Assembly: GCF_001645125.1 (NCBI RefSeq)
Contig: NZ_LXKA01000121.1
Location: forward strand, 62,001-126,000
Direction of reading: 5' to 3'
From: Paraburkholderia ginsengiterrae
Lineage (GTDB): Bacteria > Pseudomonadota > Gammaproteobacteria > Burkholderiales > Burkholderiaceae
Length of the DNA stretch: 64,000 nt
Both the position numbers and the translations under genes were made by a program. Of this stretch, positions 46,280 through 54,749 are shown in pieces. Numbering within the stretch: the first letter of the stretch is position 1; each line of letters opens with the position of its first letter. The notes under the pieces are model-generated. The model was not told the DNA's origin. It did no database searches and saw nothing but the letters and a program-made list of their open reading frames with translations.

Positions 46280-47479
46280 CTAGGGCCTGGCGCGCGCGGG
46301 AAGGCTCAGATGATTCCACGCCGCCAGCCCCGCGAATACGAGTCCGGCGATGCTCACGCCGAGCCATCCGAACGCGGGCCAGACTATCGCGCCGACGCCG
46401 GAGCCGGTCGCGCCGCCGATGAAATACGCCACCATATACACCGTATTCACGCGGCTGCGCGCCTCCGGCTTGAGCGCGTAGATGCGCGACTGATTGGAAA
46501 TCTGCGCCGCTTGCACGCCGATATCGAGAATGATCACGCCCACCACGAGGCCCGCAATACTCCGCGCCGACGCGCCGAACACGACAAAGGAAATGGCCAC
46601 CAGCACGATCGAGACGGTGATGATCGCGGCCGGTCCGCGCCGGTCGGCGAACTTGCCGGCCAGCGGCGCGGCCATGGCGCCCGCCGCGCCGACGATGCCG
46701 AATAGCCCGGCCGCCTGCGGCCCGAGATGAAACGGCGCGCCCGCCAGCAGCAATGCGAGCACCGACCAGAAGATGCTGAACGCCGCGAACATCGCCGCGC
46801 CGGTGAGCGACGCCTCACGCAGCGCGCGATGCTCTACCACCAGATGCCACATCGACACCATCAGCTTGCCGTAGGGCAACGTGGAGGTCGGCTGGCTCCT
46901 GGGCAGCCGCAGAATGATGACGACGGCCAGCACCAGCAACGCGACCACGGATGCGCCGAACACCGCGCGCCAGCCGAAATATTCGCCCACCGCGCCCGCC
47001 GCGGTGCGCGCCAGCAGAATGCCGAGCAGCAAGCCGCTCATCACCGTGCCGACCGCATGGCCGCGCGCCGAGGGCGGCGCGAGTTCCGCCGCGAACGGCA
47101 CCGCTTGTTGCGCGATGGTGGCGAGCACACCGATCGCCAGGCTCGCGCCGATCAGCACCGGCAGCGTCGGCGCCGCGGCGGCCACCACCAGTGCGACGCA
47201 GATGGCCGCGATCTGGAGCAGGATCAGACGGCGCCGGTCGAAGCGGTCGCCAAGCGGCGCCAGCAACAGCATGCCGGCCGCGTAGCCGAGCTGCGTGATC
47301 GCCGGCACCACGCCGACCCACGACGCGCTGCCCGGAAACGATTGGCGGAAACCGTCGAGCAACGGCTGGTTGTAGTAGATGTTGGCGACCGAGACGCCGG
47401 CGATGGTGGCGAGCAGAAGCAGCAGGCCGCGCAACGACCGGTCGGCGGTAGCGGGAGTGGACGCGTCGGAGGTGGACAT
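46280..47479 (-). CDS. MFS transporter
   Basis: This 399-residue protein has twelve helices and the MFS loop motif LAPLGDRFDRRRLILLQ between helices 2 and 3, then APLAGKFADRRGPAAIITV between helices 8 and 9. The N-terminus SVANIYYNQPLLDGFRQSF is typical of a group of drug or metabolite efflux proteins. Substrate unknown. ATG 47479 is chosen because the helices start soon after it; no good ribosome site is visible. Confidence 0.87.
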   Translation of the reverse strand: MSTSDASTPATADRSLRGLLLLLATIAGVSVANIYYNQPLLDGFRQSFPGSASWVGVVPAITQLGYAAGMLLLAPLGDRFDRRRLILLQIAAICVALVVAAAAPTLPVLIGASLAIGVLATIAQQAVPFAAELAPPSARGHAVGTVMSGLLLGILLARTAAGAVGEYFGWRAVFGASVVALLVLAVVIILRLPRSQPTSTLPYGKLMVSMWHLVVEHRALREASLTGAAMFAAFSIFWSVLALLLAGAPFHLGPQAAGLFGIVGAAGAMAAPLAGKFADRRGPAAIITVSIVLVAISFVVFGASARSIAGLVVGVIILDIGVQAAQISNQSRIYALKPEARSRVNTVYMVAYFIGGATGSGVGAIVWPAFGWLGVSIAGLVFAGLAAWNHLSLPARARP

Positions 47480-47621
47480 GAGAGGGGGCGATCGGCGGAC
47501 CGGCCCATGCGCGGTCCTCAAGCGTGCCGATCATACCGGAGCAGGGCGGATGCTGCTGGCGTGAGGGCAGGCGCAATGCAGGCGCTCACGCAGGCGGCCA
47601 CGCCAATGGCCGCCTGCTGCC

Positions 47622-48449
47622 TCAATCGATCAGATCTCCCTCGGGCTCGTAGAACGGATACGGCCCGTCGGCGGCATCCACATACGCATGATGCGTGACG
47701 ATGCCGGTGGCCGGATCGTAGCGATGCAGCGCATACGCAGGCGGCTCCATCACGAACGCGGACGGCCCATCCTCGGTCAGATCGAGTCCGACCTGGTGTG
47801 CGGGCGCCGGCACCGCGGAGGCGATCGTGCCGCCAAAGCGCACGAACATGGGCCGGTGCACATGCCCGCAGATCACCCGTTCCACATTCGGATAGCGCGC
47901 GATCAGGGCCGCGAGTTTGTCGGCGGCGGCGGGGTCGAGGCGCAGTTCATCCATATGGGCGATGCCGCAGACGAACGGCGGATGATGCAACGCGACCACC
48001 GTCGGCTTGTCTTTGGCCGCATCGAGTTGCTGTTCCAGCCAGGCGAGCCGCGAGTCGCACAGATTGCCGGCACTCTCGCCCGGCACCATCGAATCGAGCG
48101 CGATTATGCGCAGGGGGCCGACATCCACGGCGTATTGCACGAACTCGCCGCCGCTGCGCAATTCCGCGCGCTCGGGAAACGCCGCGCGCAACGCGGTGCG
48201 TTCATCGTGATTGCCGACCATCAGGAAGTAAGGAATCTCGAGCGGCGCGAGCAGCGTCTTGAGGTGCTCATACTGAGCGGGATCGCCTTGATCGACGAGG
48301 TCGCCGGTCATGATCACGGCGTCCGGACGCGGGTCGAGCGCATTGAGCGCGGCGACGCAGCGGGCCAGATAGGCGCCGGTGTCGACCCGGCGGTAAGCCA
48401 GCGCGCCGGGCCGTTTGATATGCAGGTCGCTAATTTGAGCCAGCAGCAT
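47622..48449 (-). CDS. class III metallophosphodiesterase (CpdA/GpdQ-like)
   Basis: This 275-residue calcineurin-like phosphoesterase has all metal motifs: QISDLHIK (residues 5-12), MTGDLVDQG, MVGNHDERTAL, ALHHPPFVCG and CGHVHRPMF. The family splits cyclic nucleotides or glycerophosphodiesters. It follows the ABC importer genes on the same strand (46 bp after the ATPase stop) and probably belongs to their operon. That would fit an imported phosphodiester being cleaved in the cytoplasm. Confidence 0.87.
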   Translation of the reverse strand: MLLAQISDLHIKRPGALAYRRVDTGAYLARCVAALNALDPRPDAVIMTGDLVDQGDPAQYEHLKTLLAPLEIPYFLMVGNHDERTALRAAFPERAELRSGGEFVQYAVDVGPLRIIALDSMVPGESAGNLCDSRLAWLEQQLDAAKDKPTVVALHHPPFVCGIAHMDELRLDPAAADKLAALIARYPNVERVICGHVHRPMFVRFGGTIASAVPAPAHQVGLDLTEDGPSAFVMEPPAYALHRYDPATGIVTHHAYVDAADGPYPFYEPEGDLID

Positions 48450-48495
48450 GGGGAAGTCCTTTTCTATAGCGCGCTAAAAGACAGCGCTGCATTAA

Positions 48496-49542
48496 TTACG
48501 ATAGCGCAATCAGCGCGTCCTGCGCGATTGAAATGCCCACGGGTGTGCCGCGTGCCAGTTCGACGCGGCCCGCCACGTCGATCAGCAAGGCGTCCGGCGC
48601 GGCGCCCGCAATCGTCAGACGCGTGCGTTCACCGAGAAACGCACTGCTTTCGATACGGCCACGCAGTTGCGCCTGAGCCGGATCGGCCAGCCAGGCATCT
48701 TCGGGACGGAAGAAAATTTCTTGCGCCGAGGCCGCATGAGCGGCGCCCTCGGGCAGCGGCACGGCGCCGCCGGTGGTCGTCAGCATGCCGCCGCGCCGCT
48801 CGCCCGCCAGCCGGTTGATGGTGCCGACGAACTGCGCGACCGTCCGGTTGGCAGGGCGGTAATAGATGTCGCGCGGCGAACCGATCTGCTCGATACGCCC
48901 GGCGCTCATCACGACGATGCGGTCGCCCAGTTCCATCGCTTCAGCCTGATCGTGCGTCACGTAAACGGTCGTGATGCCCAGTTCGCGCAACAGCGTGTTC
49001 ATCTCGCTGCGCAATGCGTCGCGCAAACGCGCGTCGAGCGCCGTGAGCGGTTCGTCGAGCAGCAGCACGCGCGGCTGCACCGCGAGCGCGCGCGCCAGCG
49101 CCACCCGTTGCCGCTGGCCGCCGGAGAGCTGGTCGATGGGTTTGTCGGCATGCGCGGTGAGCCGCATCATGCCGAGCAATTCGTCGATGCGTTGCCGCGC
49201 GGTGTCGGCCGGCACGCGTTTGATCTTCAGGCCATAGCCGATGTTGCCGCGCACCGTCAGGTTCGGAAACAGCGCGTAGCTCTGGAACACCATGCCGACC
49301 TGGCGCTTCTCGATGGGCAGGGCGGTGACGTCGTCGTCGCCGAAGGCGATGGTGCCGCCGGCGTCCGGTGTCTCGAGCCCGGCGATCATCCGCAAGGTGG
49401 TGGTCTTGCCGCAACCGGACGGGCCGAGCAGCACGAGGGTCTCACCGGCTTCGATACGCAGATCGAGCGGTTCGAGCACGCGGGTGCCGCGAAACGTTTT
49501 CGCGCATTGCGTCAGCGTAATGGGAACGGAAGCGAGTTTCAT
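48496..49542 (-). CDS. ABC importer ATP-binding protein (Fe3+/phosphonate/polyamine class)
   Basis: This 348-residue ATPase has Walker A GPSGCGKTT, Q-loop VFQSYALFPNLTV, signature LSGGQRQR, Walker B VLLLDEPLTALDA and THDQAEAMELGDRI, followed by a C-terminal TOBE-type domain (about 250-348, GEIFFRPEDA-like). It starts by an ATGA overlap with the upstream permease. It resembles PhnT-type and FbpC-type ATPases; the substrate is not fixed by sequence. Confidence 0.88.
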   Translation of the reverse strand: MKLASVPITLTQCAKTFRGTRVLEPLDLRIEAGETLVLLGPSGCGKTTTLRMIAGLETPDAGGTIAFGDDDVTALPIEKRQVGMVFQSYALFPNLTVRGNIGYGLKIKRVPADTARQRIDELLGMMRLTAHADKPIDQLSGGQRQRVALARALAVQPRVLLLDEPLTALDARLRDALRSEMNTLLRELGITTVYVTHDQAEAMELGDRIVVMSAGRIEQIGSPRDIYYRPANRTVAQFVGTINRLAGERRGGMLTTTGGAVPLPEGAAHAASAQEIFFRPEDAWLADPAQAQLRGRIESSAFLGERTRLTIAGAAPDALLIDVAGRVELARGTPVGISIAQDALIALS

Positions 49543-50495
49543 GGCGTCTTGACGGACTTCGAGGGAGAGACGGAACTGCGGTTTTTCGCCGCGCTGCGCT
49601 GGCCGGTTGCATCGACGCCCAGCCACTGCATGGCGACGAGCAAAGGCATCGTCATGATGAAAAACAGGATCGTGTAGGCGCTGCCGATCGCGGTGCGCAA
49701 CGACGCGTAGGTGTCGGCGAGACCGACCGGCAGCGTCTTCGTATCGGGCGTGTGCAGCATCCACGTGAGATTGAATTCGCCGATGGAGAGCGTCAGCACC
49801 GCCAGCGCGCCCGCAACGATGCCTGGCCGCGCGTTCGGCAGCACGATCGTCACGAAGCGCTGAACGAAGCTCGCGCCGAGACTCGCCGCGCCTTCTTCGA
49901 GCGTGCGCAGATCGCTGCTCGCGCACACCGCGGCCACCGCGCGCACCATGAAGGGCAGGGTGAACACCACGTGTCCCACGACAATGAACGCCACGCTCAT
50001 GCGGAACATCGTGAAGCCGCCGTACACCACCAGCAGCGCGAGCGCGGAGGCGAGACCGGGCAGGGCGATCGGCAGCACCAGGAATTCCTCGATGATGCGC
50101 GAGAGCCGCGTCTTGCTGCGCGCGAGCACATAGCCCGCGGGCACGCCGGTTACGAGCGTGATGAAGAGAGTGGCCGCCGCGACTTCGAGCGAAAGAAAAA
50201 CCGAGCCGTGATACTGCGTCCACACCTCGCCGAGCCAGCGCAGCGTGAGTCCACTCGAGACGCCCTTGAAGTAGTTGACCGTAAGCCCGGCCATGATCGA
50301 CATGATCACGGGCACGATGAGAAAGGCGCAGAGCAGCAGCGTGACGGCCCACTGACCGGCGGCGAGCCAGCTTCGTGAAGCCGGCCACCGGAACCGAGCG
50401 CGCTGCGCCGCGGCCGGCCGTAAAGGGGCGGTCGGGGAATGCATGGAAGTCCTGTCGTCCGCTTGAGAAGCGCCGGGTTTGGAGAGGCCGCTCAT
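49539..50495 (-). CDS. ABC importer permease 2
   Basis: This 318-residue membrane protein has six helices and the ATPase-contact motif EEGAASLGASFVQRFVTIVLPNARPGI. About 40 extra polar residues precede helix 1. It overlaps both neighbours by ATGA (50492-50495 and 49539-49542), so four genes are translationally coupled. It is of the PhnV/FbpB type. Confidence 0.87.
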   Translation of the reverse strand: MSGLSKPGASQADDRTSMHSPTAPLRPAAAQRARFRWPASRSWLAAGQWAVTLLLCAFLIVPVIMSIMAGLTVNYFKGVSSGLTLRWLGEVWTQYHGSVFLSLEVAAATLFITLVTGVPAGYVLARSKTRLSRIIEEFLVLPIALPGLASALALLVVYGGFTMFRMSVAFIVVGHVVFTLPFMVRAVAAVCASSDLRTLEEGAASLGASFVQRFVTIVLPNARPGIVAGALAVLTLSIGEFNLTWMLHTPDTKTLPVGLADTYASLRTAIGSAYTILFFIMTMPLLVAMQWLGVDATGQRSAAKNRSSVSPSKSVKTP

Positions 50496-51316
50496 GCGCT
50501 GGCCGCCACGGCTGAGCCGCTTACACTGCGCGCCAACGCCAGAACGGCCCACGTGACGATGCCGAGCACGATCGACAGACCCGCGGCCGTCACCATGTTT
50601 GCGTTGAGCGTGAACTCGGTGTAGATGGTCATCGGCAAGACGTCGATGTCGGTGGCGAGCGTGAACGCCGTGCCGAACGCGCCCATCGCGGTGGCGAAGC
50701 ACACTGCGCCCGCTGCGATCAGACCCGGCGAGAGCGCGGGCAGCACGATGTCGCGCATGATGCGCCACGGCGACGCGCCGAGCGACCGCGCCGCTTCTTC
50801 GAGCGAGGCGTCGAGCTTGGTCGCCGAGGCCATCACGGTGACGATCACGCGCGGAATCGAGAAGTACAGGTAGCCGAGAAAGAGGCCGCTCATCGAATAC
50901 GCGAACACCCAGCGGTCGCCCGTGAGTTTCAGCGAGAGCGCGCCGATCAGCCCCTGGCGTCCCGCCAGCATGATGACCATGAAGCCGACCACCACGCCGG
51001 GAAACGCCAGCGGGAAGGTGAGCAGCGCGAGCAGCGTGCGCTTGAGCGCAAACTCGCGGCGCGCCAGCAGCAACCCCGCGATCACCGACAGCACCAGCGT
51101 GGTGGCGGTGACCGCCGCGGACAACAGCACGGTCGCGCCGAGGCTCGTCATATAGCGCGGGTTCGTGAGCATGGCGCGATAGGTGGCGAACGCGTGGCCA
51201 TCGCCGCTCAGCTGCGCGAGCGCGACCATCGGCAAGAGCCAGAAGGCGATGAACACCGCCAGCGCCGGCGCGATCAACGCGATGCGCCAGCGCAGCGGGA
51301 ACGTGATGTCGTTCAA
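50492..51316 (-). CDS. ABC importer permease 1 (TTG start)
   Basis: This 274-residue membrane protein has six helices and the motif EEAARSLGASPWRIMRDIVLPALSPGL. The start codon is TTG at 51316, overlapping the binding-protein stop (TTGA). AGGTG of the preceding codons serves as ribosome site, and no ATG is available near. It is of the PhnU type and partners permease 2. Confidence 0.85.
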   Translation of the reverse strand: MNDITFPLRWRIALIAPALAVFIAFWLLPMVALAQLSGDGHAFATYRAMLTNPRYMTSLGATVLLSAAVTATTLVLSVIAGLLLARREFALKRTLLALLTFPLAFPGVVVGFMVIMLAGRQGLIGALSLKLTGDRWVFAYSMSGLFLGYLYFSIPRVIVTVMASATKLDASLEEAARSLGASPWRIMRDIVLPALSPGLIAAGAVCFATAMGAFGTAFTLATDIDVLPMTIYTEFTLNANMVTAAGLSIVLGIVTWAVLALARSVSGSAVAASA

Positions 51317-52392
51317 TGCATCACCTGCAGATAACGCTCGCCGAAGCTCGCCTGCTTCTCCGCCATCTTGCCGAAGTCGACCGGTTTGGCGCGAGCGTAG
51401 TCGCTCGCCGGCAGGAATTTCGCGGCGGTGTCAGGGCTCATCGCATTCGCGCGCACCGGGCGCAGATAGGCGTCGGCCCAGAGCTTCTGGCCTTCGTCGG
51501 AGAGCACGAAATCGAGCACCTTCTTGCCGTTCGCTTCATGCGGCGCGCCCTTCACGAGGCTCATCACGTACGGCACCGAGATCGTGCCTTCCTTCGGAAT
51601 CACGAACTCGACGTTGGCGTGATCCTTGTACTTCGCGCGGTAGGCGTCGAAATCGTAGTCCAGCAGGATGGGAATTTCACCGGACATTACGCGGGCATAG
51701 GCCGTCTGCTTCGGCACGATCGGCGCGTTCGCCTTGAGCTTGCGGAACCAGTCGAGGCCCGGCTCGAAGTTGTCGAGCGTGCCGCCGAGCGCCTGATTCA
51801 CCGCCACCGCGCCCGCATAGCCGACAAACGCGCTCGACGGATCGAGATAGCCGATCATGCCTTTGTATTCAGGCTTGAGCAGGTCGGCCCAGGAACGTGG
51901 CACCGGCTTGCCTTCGAGTGCATCCTTGTTGACGAAAAAGCCCAGCGTGCCCGAATGAATCGCAAACCAGTAGCCTTGCGGATCCTTCAGATTGGCGGGA
52001 ATGTCGTCCCAGTGCGCGGGCTTGTACGTCTGAATCACGCCTTTGTCTTTCGCCTGGAAGGCCGACGATACGCCGAGATACACCACGTCGGCGACCGGGC
52101 TCTTCTGCTCGGCCATCAGTTGTGCGATGGATTGTCCGGAGTTCTTGTTGTCGAACGGCACGCGAATGCCGGTCTTCTGCTGGATCGCCTTGATCTGGCT
52201 TGCCCAGTCGGCCCATTCAGGCGGGCAGTTGTAGCAGATTGCGGTTTCGTCGGCGTGCGCCGTTTGCGCACTGAGCGAGGTCAGCGCGGCGGTGACGATC
52301 ATGCCGGCCGACAGCGCGGCAGCGGTGGAGCGCGCAAGGCGGCGCCAGAGCGGTTGGGCCGGTGAGGCGAAACGTGTGGCTAAGCGGATCAC
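51313..52392 (-). CDS. ABC importer periplasmic binding protein (family 1; GTG start)
   Basis: This 359-residue binding protein has a long signal peptide (hydrophobic TAAALSAGMIVTAALTSLSA, cut near AHA-DE). The mature part begins ICYNCPPEWADWASQIKAIQ and has segments HSGTLGFFVNKDALEG and IPILLDYDFDAYRAKY, like iron(III), putrescine and 2-aminoethylphosphonate binders. I chose GTG 52392 because AGGAGA lies 6-8 nt upstream; an ATG at 52500 would add 36 residues with no signal character. The substrate is unknown. With the downstream phosphodiesterase, a phosphorus compound is a reasonable guess. Confidence 0.85.
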   Translation of the reverse strand: MIRLATRFASPAQPLWRRLARSTAAALSAGMIVTAALTSLSAQTAHADETAICYNCPPEWADWASQIKAIQQKTGIRVPFDNKNSGQSIAQLMAEQKSPVADVVYLGVSSAFQAKDKGVIQTYKPAHWDDIPANLKDPQGYWFAIHSGTLGFFVNKDALEGKPVPRSWADLLKPEYKGMIGYLDPSSAFVGYAGAVAVNQALGGTLDNFEPGLDWFRKLKANAPIVPKQTAYARVMSGEIPILLDYDFDAYRAKYKDHANVEFVIPKEGTISVPYVMSLVKGAPHEANGKKVLDFVLSDEGQKLWADAYLRPVRANAMSPDTAAKFLPASDYARAKPVDFGKMAEKQASFGERYLQVMH

Positions 52393-52486
52393 TTCAGGTC
52401 TCCTGGTCAGGAAGAGAGCGGGTGGTTTGGAGTGAGGCGTGGGTGCGGCAAAGTCGTGCTGCGGTGTCTGTCTTGCCGGGCAGCGT

Positions 52487-52499
52487 GTTAACGTTTTCA
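52487..52499. promoter_or_regulatory. candidate LacI-family operator before the ABC operon
   Basis: GTTAACGTTTTCA matches the reverse complement of the site before the LacI-type gene (GTAAACGGTTTCA) at 11 of 13 positions. It lies about 95 bp before the binding-protein start. Confidence 0.5.
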
Positions 52500-52556
52500 T
52501 ACGGGCACGTGCGAATGCATGGCGCGGGCTGACGACTGGCTCATGTGACGGACGCT

Positions 52557-53627
52557 TCAGGCAAACGGCCGCTCGGCGGCCGCCAGATCATGCGCCGGCG
52601 CCGCTTCGTCGCGGTTGGGAAACGCCGCGATGGTGGCGCCTTCACGCAGGCTGTGCGGCAAGGTCAGCGCGAGCGACGTCTGATTCAGGGATTCGTAGTT
52701 GCGGGTGACGCGCGCCAGCAAACTGCGCCAGGCCGCGCAGCCGATCTCGCGATTCGGCGCGCAAATGCTGGCGAGCGGCGGCGACAGCAGCTCGCCCATC
52801 GCGAGGCCGTCGAAACCGAGAATGGACATGTCGTGCGGAATCCGCAGACGCGCGCGGCGCAGGCCGCGCATGACCACCATCGCGAGCAGGTCGTTGCTGC
52901 AGAAGAGGGCACTTGGTCGATTCGGGCCGCTGGTCAGATGGGCGAGCACGGAGGGGGAGAGTTCCTCCGCGTTGAAGTCGACTTCGAGCGCCGGCGCCGG
53001 TGTCAGACCGGCCTGCTGCATGGCCTGCGCATAGCCGAGATGACGCTGGCGGGCGCGATCCGAGGCGGCGAGCGAACCGGCCAGCATCAGGATGCGGCGA
53101 TGGCCGCGGGCGATCAGCATGCGCACGCCGTCGTAGGCGGCGAGACGGTTGTCGACCGAGACCGATGGGCGGCGCACGGTGTCGTTATGCATCAGCACGT
53201 AGAGCAGGCCGGCGCGGTCGAGTTCGTCGAGCAGCGGATGCGTGTCGGCATCGGCGACGGTCAGGATCAGGCCTTCGACGCGCTGTTCGCGCAGCGTTTC
53301 GATCGCGTGGCGTTCGCGGTCAGCGTCGTACTGCGTGGTCATCAGCATGAGCCGGTAGCCTTGCGCCGAGGCGAGCTCGTCGATGCCTTGCAGGCATTCG
53401 GCGAACACGGGATTGGCGAGCGTCGGCAGAATCACGCCGATTAGGCGCGTGCGCTCACCGCGCAGTTGCCGGCCAAGCGGGCTGGGGCGGAAGTTCAGGG
53501 CGTCGATGGATTGACGCACTTTCTCAAGCGTGACCGGATTGACGGTGTGCGGCGCGTTGATCGCGCGCGACACGGTGGCGATGGAGAAGCCCGCGTGGGC
53601 GGCCACATCCTTGATCGTCGGGGTCAT
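52557..53627 (-). CDS. LacI-family transcriptional regulator
   Basis: This 356-residue regulator has the LacI helix-turn-helix TIKDVAAHAGFSIATVSRAIN (residues 4-24), the hinge SPLGRQLRGERTRLIGVILP and a periplasmic-binding-protein-like sensor with FCSNDLLAMVVMRGLRRARLRIP. It lies just upstream of the ABC importer operon on the same strand. Two similar operators, one before each, suggest local control by the imported compound. It is not of PurR or GalR type by any motif I can see. Confidence 0.9.
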   Translation of the reverse strand: MTPTIKDVAAHAGFSIATVSRAINAPHTVNPVTLEKVRQSIDALNFRPSPLGRQLRGERTRLIGVILPTLANPVFAECLQGIDELASAQGYRLMLMTTQYDADRERHAIETLREQRVEGLILTVADADTHPLLDELDRAGLLYVLMHNDTVRRPSVSVDNRLAAYDGVRMLIARGHRRILMLAGSLAASDRARQRHLGYAQAMQQAGLTPAPALEVDFNAEELSPSVLAHLTSGPNRPSALFCSNDLLAMVVMRGLRRARLRIPHDMSILGFDGLAMGELLSPPLASICAPNREIGCAAWRSLLARVTRNYESLNQTSLALTLPHSLREGATIAAFPNRDEAAPAHDLAAAERPFA

Positions 53628-53643
53628 TAAATTCCGCTCCGTG

Positions 53644-53656
53644 TGAAACCGTTTAC
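53644..53656. promoter_or_regulatory. candidate LacI-family auto-operator
   Basis: TGAAACCGTTTAC, with an AAAC-C-GTTT core, lies 17 bp before the regulator ATG; see the matching site at 52487. Confidence 0.5.
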
Positions 53657-53809
53657 GGGAGCGGATTATCGGGAACGTTTGTGCCTGGCGGATGACTTCG
53701 AATTTTGCTGTGGCGGTGTCCGGGAGGGGGCGGGCGGGGCGGCGCTGCCGCCGTTTGGAGCGCTCGCCAGGCAATGGTAGAATTCGCCTCCACACGCAGT
53801 TCGACCCCC

Positions 53810-53894
53810 GCCGGGGTGATGAAATTGGTAAACATAGCGGACTTAAAATCCGCCGCTTCACGGCTTGCCGGTTCGAGTCCGGTCCCCGGCACCA
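53810..53894 (+). tRNA. tRNA-Leu (anticodon TAA)
   Basis: The 85-nt sequence folds as a long-variable-arm tRNA. The acceptor GCCGGGG pairs with CCCCGGC, and the anticodon stem-loop GCGGACTTAAAATCCGC carries TAA. The T-arm GCCGGTTCGAGTCCGGT is normal, and CCA is encoded (53892-53894). Confidence 0.96.
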
Positions 53895-54043
53895 GGAAGT
53901 ATTCCAACCAGTTCCGCTGAAATATCCGAAGTCGCCGCGCCACAAGGCTCTGCGTTTTCTTTGTGCGTGCGTGCCGCGGGAATGTCGACGTGCAGCCGGC
54001 GATCAATGATGGATAATCGGCCAGACCGAACCTGGCCTGCGCA

Positions 54044-54448
54044 TCACGGACCGTAGTAATTCAATTCATCGATCCTTGCGCGGATCGCGTCCACGTTGAG
54101 CGCCTCGATATCGGCGCTCGCCATCGATCCCCGGTCGGCTCGCCATGGACCATTATCGGCTTGACGCTGCGCCTCGCGATAGGCCAGCCACTGACGTTGG
54201 GCGTTGCGGATCAGCGTGCGCGTTTGCGGATCGGCGTTGCGCATGATCCGTTGATACACGTCGTTCATGCGTTTGTCGTACGCAAGGTAGGCCTGGTGCG
54301 AACAGTCGGTCATGCCCTCCGTAGTCTGCCCGGCCGGCGTGCCGAGACAGGCCTCGGCCTGAGCCTCGATCGGATCGACTTTCTTTTGCGCCGACGCGAC
54401 GGGCACGGCAAGAATCATCAGGATCAGAAAACTAGCCGTTCGTGTCAT
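54044..54448 (-). CDS. exported LprI-like protein (DUF1311)
   Basis: This 134-residue protein has a signal peptide ending VASA and the LprI-type four-helix pattern with paired cysteines (EACLGTPAGQTTEGMTDCSHQAYLAYDKRMNDVYQ...RNAQRQWLAYREAQ). Members can inhibit lysozyme or act in the envelope. I chose ATG 54448 for the signal peptide; GGCGGAC sits upstream. Confidence 0.85.
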   Translation of the reverse strand: MTRTASFLILMILAVPVASAQKKVDPIEAQAEACLGTPAGQTTEGMTDCSHQAYLAYDKRMNDVYQRIMRNADPQTRTLIRNAQRQWLAYREAQRQADNGPWRADRGSMASADIEALNVDAIRARIDELNYYGP

Positions 54449-54749
54449 CGTCCGCCCCCGTCCGTTGATAGCTGTCAAACCGCAATGACACATGTTGCCA
54501 GTGGCGGGGCATAGCGGCGCCGTCTACATGCGCACGGATCGCCTCGCAGGCGAAGCGCACCACTCACGCGAACACATTGGCGACCAGCGCTTCACCAAGG
54601 CGGCCTCAACCGCGACCCTACCCAGGAATAGCGCTACCTGTCTTTTCCCGCCAGCTCCGCTATAAATCAGAGTAGGCGAGAGTCACGCTTTTTCGCACCG
54701 GCGCGCTACGCACCCGGCGCGGGCAAAACACCTGCTACGGAGGCGCACT
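54449..54749. other. 301-bp divergent intergenic region
   Basis: It holds promoters for the LprI-like gene (left) and the HtrA gene (right). TATAAA (54661-54666) is a good -10 with a poor -35 (CTGTCT). Nothing else was seen. Confidence 0.35.

Noticed and set aside
53653-54006. Open reading frame across the tRNA-Leu on the minus strand
   Set aside because: It is the reverse of the tRNA and flanking DNA (a common false protein, GTGLEPAS type), with no ribosome site.
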